This document shows positions 13,901 to 22,900 of a stretch of 64,000 nt of DNA, piece by piece (position 1 is the stretch's first letter; the number at the start of each line of letters is the position of its first letter). The notes beneath the pieces are model-generated. The model saw nothing but the letters and a program-made list of their open reading frames with translations. It was not told the origin of the DNA and did no database searches. This stretch comes from Branchiostoma floridae. Its lineage: Eukaryota; Chordata; Leptocardii; Amphioxiformes; Branchiostomatidae. Made by a program: the position numbers and the translations under genes. Location: assembly GCF_000003815.2 (NCBI RefSeq), contig NC_049980.1, positions 3,351,431 to 3,415,430 on the forward strand, in the 5' to 3' direction.

Positions 13901-16900
13901 GTAACCTATATCCGTTGTTCACCGAAACAGACCACTGTTGCAGGGATATCAAAGTCTTTCACACTGCAATAGAATTTAAGGTATTGCATTTTGAAACCTT
14001 CGTCTGTCGACTTGATATACCCTGTTTTTAAGAAAAAAACGGATATAAGTTACGGACGGATAAAGGTTAACTAGCGTTTCATGTACATAATTTACAGTGA
14101 ATACATGTAAAATTCTGTGTTGTTTCATAAAACATGCATCACGTAATTCAACACATGTGGAATTCTGCAAAAAGAGTTGGCCGATTACGTATTCATAAAT
14201 AACATAATCTTTTGGACCCCCCTTCTGTAGTTTAGGACTCTTGAAGAAGGTTCATGATAGCACATCTAAAGTGTACAGCTAGACATTAAAAGGTCTGAAT
14301 TACCAAATGAATATCATTTTTCTGAATCTCATGTGGCTTGTGTTTGATTCTTGTTGCATTTTATTATGTATAAGTATGCAGGCATGTAAGAAATCATGAA
14401 TTTCTTCCGTCATTATTTCCTGACTCATTCGTGAGTACATGTAATCTACACCACAGATATATTTGTACAGCCTAATGTGTTAAAGGGGCATTCCACTCCA
14501 GATGGGGGTGGCGTTTTCCAATAGATAATGTGTCAATTGATACATAATCAGCCGAATTTTGTGGGTTTCACCTTGGGATGAATTGCGCGATGTGTGTCTT
14601 GTAAAACAATCTGACGCTCACTAAACCCATGCAGACCCTACCAATGCATTCCATATACGCATAGACACTTTGTTTATCGTGCATATTTTCGGAATAAATG
14701 ATGATCGCTAAGCACACCGAGAAGGCAAATTGCTCATAAGATAGCAAAGAACACATGACAAGACGAGATTTCTTAGCGATCCTGAAATTAGTTTTGTATC
14801 CATACCTAAAAGTTTTGCATTGTATTGAGTCATAGGATTAATTCAATTAGAGGGTACTGTAAATGCAGAAATGTTCGCGGTGGATTAATGTTCACGGTTT
14901 TCGCGTTGGACATTTCACCGCGAATTTAAAACCACCGCGAACATTTTTCTAGGGCATTAAAATACTACAGTGCATGGTGCTACCGCGAAATTAAAACCAC
15001 CGCAAAAAGTCATTTTTCCCGCTACCGCGAAATTAAATCCCCGCGAACTTAAATGCATTTACAGTACTTGGGGAGTTTAGTAAGAGACTGCATGCTTTTG
15101 AGGCATGTGGAACGACTGGGTACTTTATCATATAATGTAAAGTAGTATGCATTTATTACTTCCTAAAATTAATATCAATAGGAAAATAACACTCCTGTGT
15201 GGAGTGGAATGCCCCTTTAATAAGTAACAAAGTAAGTAATGTGTTTTTTTACCTCCTCAGACATGAGTCCCCACACCGCAGGAAACACAGGTCCAGATCA
15301 CGATCTCCTGACAAGAGGAGAGAAGAGCTCTGGAAGCACATACAGTAAGTTCTCAGTACCCATATCTGCCATTTTACCTCTTCCTATCGAAAGCCAGTGA
15401 ACTTTGTAACTTTTCTCAAACCATTTCTTTTTTTTCTATTCTGTACAATCCCATTCATATGCAACAGTTACTGTTCATCACATTCGCCAGTTTTAATATA
15501 TTCTAGAATTTTTGTCTTGTTTGATATCTTTGATGTCTTAATCGTAAAGCAGTTAAAAGCAAAATGTGTGTAAGAATCAAACAACAGTGCTCAGGGTAAA
15601 AAAATCGATTTGGCTCATATTTTGCACAGTGATAGTACCTGGCCCACAACCCCTCAAAATAGCTGTCTTTCCGGTCAAAACTCAGTGTTGCCATGACAAC
15701 AGCCCAAACAAGTTTTGAGGCCATTTTCACAGCTTTCTGCATGTCAGAAACATGGAAATTGGCCAAGTTTAGGACCCGATCACTGCCAAATGCATTAATT
15801 CTTACAGACATTTGCTCTTAATGTGTAAAGGGCGGATATTCCTAACTGTTAGAACTGGACTGCCTTTACAGAAAAGACCCGGTAGAGACTTCAGGCATGA
15901 CAGAAGACCAGTTGAAGGACATCACTTACAAGGAAGTTGAGTAAGTCCAAGTGCATTCTGATTTTACCGATACCAGCTTTGTTTTTTCTTTTTTGTCAGT
16001 AGACACGCACATGTACAAACGGTGCTCTACTTTGTAGAAGTGGTGTGCGAACAAGTTAAGAGGTGATGGACTCGATTGTTCATTCTCTGTGCCCCTGTCA
16101 CACATAACCTGACTTTCTCCTGACCATGGTTGGGATTTGAATTAGTCGTGAAGAAAATCAACTGAAGTTGGGAGTTGGCCGGCGAGTTTACCCACCAGAC
16201 TGAATCTGTAACAGTGTGCCAGCCAACTATGGACCTCGTTATTTTCTGCTTAAAACGAGTTATGTAAGCCTTTTAAGACGTTAGAATGCAGCAATACAAT
16301 CATGTATAGTAGTAGTACATATTACGAACTTTGCAATTAAAAATCGGAATAGCCGGGAAATGGCTAATTTTGCTTGTAAAAACCTGTATTAAAACACCTT
16401 GTTTCATCGAAGAATAGTGTAAGAATTACATTTTTGAAAGGTCGCAAAAGTTGTAATCTGCTTGGATGAGGTCACAGAAGCAAACTGGCACCAGAATAGG
16501 ATGATTCTACTTGTAGGCTACTCCAATCCCTGTGCCAATCTTGCTAGACTGGTACGGTCAGGAACAAAGTCGTGGGAAGGTTCTAAATGTGTGACGCGGT
16601 CTTTAACGTGTGAAAGTGTTGTAAACCATTGCGTATATCCCGTCGTTTGTTCGCCAGCCTCCCGAAGATGAAGCAGTCTCCGGGGTACCGCCGTCGCCGC
16701 CCGCGCTCGATTGGCCGATCGGACCAGGAGACCCCGCAGCAGAGCGATGTGTATGTCTGTCACTTGTCCTTGTCACTGCTTGTCACCTACCCTATATAAT
16801 ATATTATGTGCAATTAGGGCTGTGTACCTAAATACCCATACCTGTACTGTACCTTTAAAACTGTTTAGGTACAGATCCGGACCTAAACATCTGTGTACCT

Positions 16901-19900
16901 GTGCCTGAACCTGTACCTAAACAAACAAAATTCACCATTGAACACAACTTTTTGAGACTAAAGATGAGTGAATTCCAAATTAAAGATGACAATTGGGATA
17001 ATCTTGCAGTTGAAAATTAAGAAAACATTGTTATGAGTTTCAAATATATAAATCCTCATACAATTTATCACTAAAAAAGACTGTTGGCTCATACAATTCA
17101 TCACTAAAAAAGACAGTTGACTACATTTATAACTTAAAGATATTTGATCAAACTTGTTTAGGTACAGGTAAAGGTCCGGACCTGTACCTAAACCTGTGTA
17201 CCTGTACCTGCACCTAAAATATTTTTCGTACACAGCTCTATCACCTCCCCTATGTGCAATCGATATTATTAAGTATATCTTTTTCCCTATAGTTTAGTTC
17301 AAGATCTATACTTAGAGCTTGAAACACTGTAGATAGAAAAACACCTTCTCTTGTACTGTTGTAGGTATGAATTGATTTCTCTTTACCGCAATACAATATT
17401 TAGATTTAGATTTTAGAATGCATGACTTTTCCAGCTTTTGACATTTTACTTTAGACAGTTGTTTTTAAAAATACTAGGTATTTAGGGAAGTCAATTAAAT
17501 GGAGAGTGGTTTCAAACTGCAATATTTTGATTTCAAATGCAATATTTTCAAAATATTGCAGTTTCAAACCATCGTCCGTCAACTTGATATCCCATAAACT
17601 GGCAACAATTTTCTAAAGTTAGCAGGTATAGGTTACCCCACAGATACATGTTAAGATGAACTTAGTATTGTATGCATCATGCCTGGATTCCAATAAGTAT
17701 TTGATAGTTGAACTTCATTTTTTTGGTAGCATTATATGTACACATTTTACACTTTCTTAATGTTAAGTCTGCACTTAAAAAGATCTTCACATTCTTAATG
17801 AACACTCTTACAGGAAATCGCACCCTCCTCCCAAGACAAAGGAGCAACAAGACGTGGAGACTTACTGCTAACATTCTTAATGTTTCTTCCTTCTGGGTTT
17901 CTTTAAGGACTTTGGTCTCGTGGTGAAACTTTTTTTAAATCTGCAAGCTACTTGGTGGCCGGGTGGCTTGAATAAGTAACTTATGCGTCATCTAACAACT
18001 TTTTTTTTAGATTTTAGCAGTTTATTTTGTTTTACAAATCCTTTCCATGCTTAGTAATTTAGCATGATCATGGCATTCTTTCTGATCAGTTGGTCTTCTT
18101 TCCATGAAAAATCATAATGCTACATCTTAAATCATGATTGTAATATTGTCAATCACAGGTTTGAGATGTCTAATATGTAAATAAATGGTACCTTTCAGTA
18201 TCTTATTGATATAAGTTGCTCAAGGACACTTACAAGGAAGTATGTTCAAAGACAAAATTATTTTGTTTTCTGTCTTCAAAGCAGAAAGATTTTAAAAAAA
18301 GACCTCACTCTTTATCCACTTTTCAAGTTTGGGGGGAAATATTAATTTCTGATACTATTATGATCATAACTCTCCATCAAATACTACGCTAAGGTAAAAC
18401 CAATAAAACATAATGAGTGAAGCCTCTTTCAGTGTACAAAATTTACACAATTTAGTCAGGCTCGTGGACAAATATCTTCCCACAATAGTGGAACAATCCC
18501 ACCAATGCTAAAATCACACTGGTACGGTAATACAGTTAGGACAACTGAGTGGGAAAATTGGGCCAATGGACTTGTCCAACTTTGATACAGTTGTAGTCAG
18601 TTTCTAATTACAATACCATAAACTGAATGTAGGAAAAGTCATAGGAAGGAAGAACGTCCAAGTGCAAGTAGTCAGTTGCTATTTGGAGTACCATAAATTA
18701 AATGTAGGAAATCTAAAAGTAACCACGCAGTCATGCATTGGAATGAAATATGTCCAAGTGCAAGACAATAGTTGCTGTTCGGAGTACATGTACCATGAAC
18801 TGAAGCTAGGAAAAGTAAATAGTCATAGGAATGAAATACATCCAATTGCAGTGAACAGATATTCAGTAAAATCAATCTCCTTTGTTGGTAAATCAAGTTC
18901 AGTACTGTGGATCATTTTTAGTAATTGGAAGACAGCATATTAACTGTAATACCATATAGTAGATTGTATATTGTTACATAGACGTTAAACAGACTTCATC
19001 TATTTGTTTTCTCTTTCCTTTACCTTCAATGCTTCTACACCACACAAATGCACTTCTGACCAAGTCGTAGGTGTATCGGTCTTATTCAAAGTGGTTATGG
19101 TTTGCCTGGGGTGTCTGGTGTCTCCTTAAATATGGTAACATACTGGGTAATTGTTAACTGTTGTGGTGGACTGATAATAATATCTTATAATTCAGTAAGT
19201 CTGGCTTCACCACTGCACCAGTCAGCTACTGCACAGGTTGGTTGCACCACAGTTAGATAAAATTATAAAAACATGTACAGCAGGGCTCTAGCCATTGTCC
19301 GTTTTTCCGTCAATTGACGGAAATTTGCTGCGTCTGACGGAAAATTTTTTAAACCAATCCGTCAACCTTGACGGACAAAAATCCTTGGTGGAAGCTACAG
19401 ACGGCTTGGGGACGCCGTCCACAGCCGTAAAAGCCACACACTGTTTGTTTTGCTATTGTTATGATTGTTGACAATGTGTGTCGGCGCACTTTTGCATACG
19501 ATAATCTCATTAAAACCCATTTTTCAAGGTCTCAGTTCAGTCCTTCTAATTAATTTTAAAAAAATTTCGAGCTGGCTAAAGCCCTGATGTACAGTCAAAC
19601 CTGTACATTCGAGTAACCACCTTTACATGGAGCAGGTATCTCACAGGCTCTAGCCTGATTTTGACAAGTTAATGCAGCAACTTTGAATTTTTTTTTGCCA
19701 TTAATCTTTGCAGTCACACTTACATGGGACCAAAGGGTAAAATATGTGACCTCACATTGAACAAACCGCTGTGATTTTGCTTGATTGCAAGGATGAATCA
19801 GTTTTTGCTTTGAATCGTCTTTTGCAGACTTTAAGGCCAAACACTTTGCTGACTGTACAATCATTAGTAAGACCTCAAAGATAAGATATAATGTTATAGC

Positions 19901-22900
19901 CCACTTAATATGTAATTGTTAACAGAAACAGTGATGGCTTTTGTGAAGATTGAAGGCTATTTAATATATGGAGGTCCAGATTCAAACTTTAAAGTAACAT
20001 TGCTTTAAGATGAGATTCATCTAAAACTTTAAAAAAGGAAAATCCTAACAGCCATTTTGCTCTAACCTGTTCTTGACAGAGAGCTGAAGATGGTTCCTGC
20101 GCTCCCGATCACCCACGGTTACCAGAGCGGGAACGAGTCCGTCCGCTCCAACCCGTCCTTCCCTCCGCAAGACGACCAACCGCCGCCGCCGTACACTCCG
20201 GCGCAGCACGGCACGCAGCGGAAAAACCCGGAAGGCCGAAGAACGGCGAACAACGAGCAACGCCCGATCTCGCTTCCCACGGAGGTGTTGTTAAAGATGC
20301 AACAGACAGGCTATCCGGGGCTGTCGGATCATCTGGTGAACGGAGAGGACATCAGCAAGTCTTCCACTGTGTTTGAGGCAGACTCGAGAGGAGATGGACC
20401 ACCTGCCATGCGTGGTGTGTGCTTCTTAAGTATAAAAGCAATCTGGAAAATTGTCAGACGTGCAAAGTCTTGTGCATGAGAGTGTTTGTTTCTAGAACAT
20501 AGGAACTATTCAAAGAGAAACATTTGGAACTGAAATGTGTGTTTTCTTGGGTGGGTATGACTCAAATCAAATACAACGTTCAGTTTAATAGTCGATACTG
20601 TATGACTGCGCTTTTTGAGGCAGGTGTATTCTCGGTATCACCTCTTTACTGTGCTGTATCATACAATGTAAAATTTCATAATCTGGGAAAGTAGTAGTAT
20701 TAAGTATCCAGTATTTGATTATACCGCTGCTGGGATCCATGACACGGATAGGCAGCAGTCGGCTAGTCTTCACACCACGCTTCCATGTGGTTCGGTCCAG
20801 TGGGTTCACCGTAGCCAGGGCTCGAAATACTGGGTGCATGTGCACTCAGGTGCACCCAAAATTGGAACTGTGCACCCAATTTTTTTCAGTGGGTGCACAG
20901 GGTGCACCCAAATATTTTCTTAGGTTTATGTATGGAAAGGTATCAAGTATGCTAGAGGTAAGTATGCATCATATTCTTGACATCTAAGTGTTAGAAAGAT
21001 AATAAAAATGTCTGTCATGTTACTTGTATAAGAATTTGATAGCTTGTAACTAAGTTTTGTTATTAGGTTTTCTTGACATTCTACTTAAATCTAAAAAGTT
21101 TTTGGTGCACCTAATTTATTAAGCTGGGTGCACCAGTGCACCTAATCCCAAAAATGAATTTCGAGCCCTGGTAGCGGTTCTATACAAAAAACAATTTTCT
21201 AGAACCCTCCTAGTAGACGTTTCACATTGATTGATTCACGCTAACCTAGTACCGTCCCCTCCTAAGGCATGAGCAAGTCTTCCACGGTGTATGATGGTGA
21301 GTCCAGAAGGGACAGCCCCACCTCCATGGGTGGTCCGGAGGAGGGGAGGAGGAGACAGGGGGATGCCAGGATGGGAGCCAATCAGCAGCTAGACAGGAGA
21401 CAGCCTCCCGAGGGGAGGTACCAGGTAAGGAGGATCTCTTGCCGTGAAAAGCATCTTTTAAGATTTTGGGAAATCAAAAATTTTGGACTCTTCAAGATAT
21501 ATTCCACACAGCTCTGATCACAGTTCACCCTGAGGCTCTTTATTTAACACTTACCTAGTAGTTGATTTTCAAAAGGACTTTGACTGTAAAGTAAATACCA
21601 CAATAATCTGAAATTTGGTGAACATTGTTATCATAAGGACTTCATACTACAATGTATTTGATACTTCAAAGTTTGAGCTGTGTAACTTCCTGTTTTATGA
21701 GACCACAAACTTATTGAACACCCCTCGTAAACATCAGCATCATTGTGTAAGAGGCCTACTTATCAATTTGTTGCTGAAGTTTCACATTAAAATTAGGGCA
21801 AATCAGAGTAATATGTCAAACAGCAGCATGTAGACATTACAGACTGAGATATAACAGTACTTTGAATACAATTTTTGACTTGTGTTTTCCTCCCTCTTGT
21901 GTAGAATGGTGCGCCCCATCACACCCAGTCCAATCAGGACCTCCGACCTCCGTTTAAGGAGATAGGAAACAGCAGGATGGACCCAGGGCTGTAAGTACTA
22001 CATGTACCTTGGAGTTTAGTATCAGGGCTCGAAATACTGGGAACATGTGCACCCAGGTGCACGCAAAATTGGAACTGTGCACCCAATTTTTTTCAGTGGG
22101 TGGACAGGGTGCACCCAAATATTTTCTTAGGTGTATGTATGGAAAGATATCAAATATACTAGTACTACATCATATTCTTGACACCTAAGTGTCAGAAAGA
22201 TAATGAAAATGTCTGCCATGTTACTTGTATAAGAATTTGATAGCTTGTCACTAAGTTTTGTTATTAGTTTTTGTTTTCATTCTACTTAAATTTAAGTGGT
22301 GCACCCAAAAATGTTTTGGTGCACCCAATTTTTTAAGCTGGGTGCACCAGTGCACCTAATCCCAAAATTGAATTTCGAGCCCTGTGTATGCTTATCAAGC
22401 CAGGGCTCGAAATACCACCTGCATATGCATGTTTGTGCAGGTAAAATCGGAGCTGTGCAGGGATTTCTGGTGTCTACCTGCACCAAACCCGCACTTGTCC
22501 ATATACTGGGTTTTATGAATAAATGTCCTATGATGTAGATGTACATGTATATGGATTGTTACTAGCTGCATTGACTGTTACCACCTATAAAGTATCAAAG
22601 AAAAAATAGCAATAGTTCCTGAACAATTTTAGTATGATCCATACTTCCTATATTCAGAGTGGTGCAGGTAAAATTTGACTGGTGCAGGTAATTTTCAATG
22701 TTACCTGCACCAGTGCAGGTATGCAGAAAAAAGTATTGCAAGCCCTGCAAGCACATGTTTGAACTCATGTCAATCCACGGAAAGTGCATACAAATCAAAG
22801 CTTTTCATTATGCATGCCACAAACATTCAACCGATGTATACTAGATTCTATTTAAAATGAGAAAATACAAACTTAAAGATTTCTGTTCAGAGGCAATATA

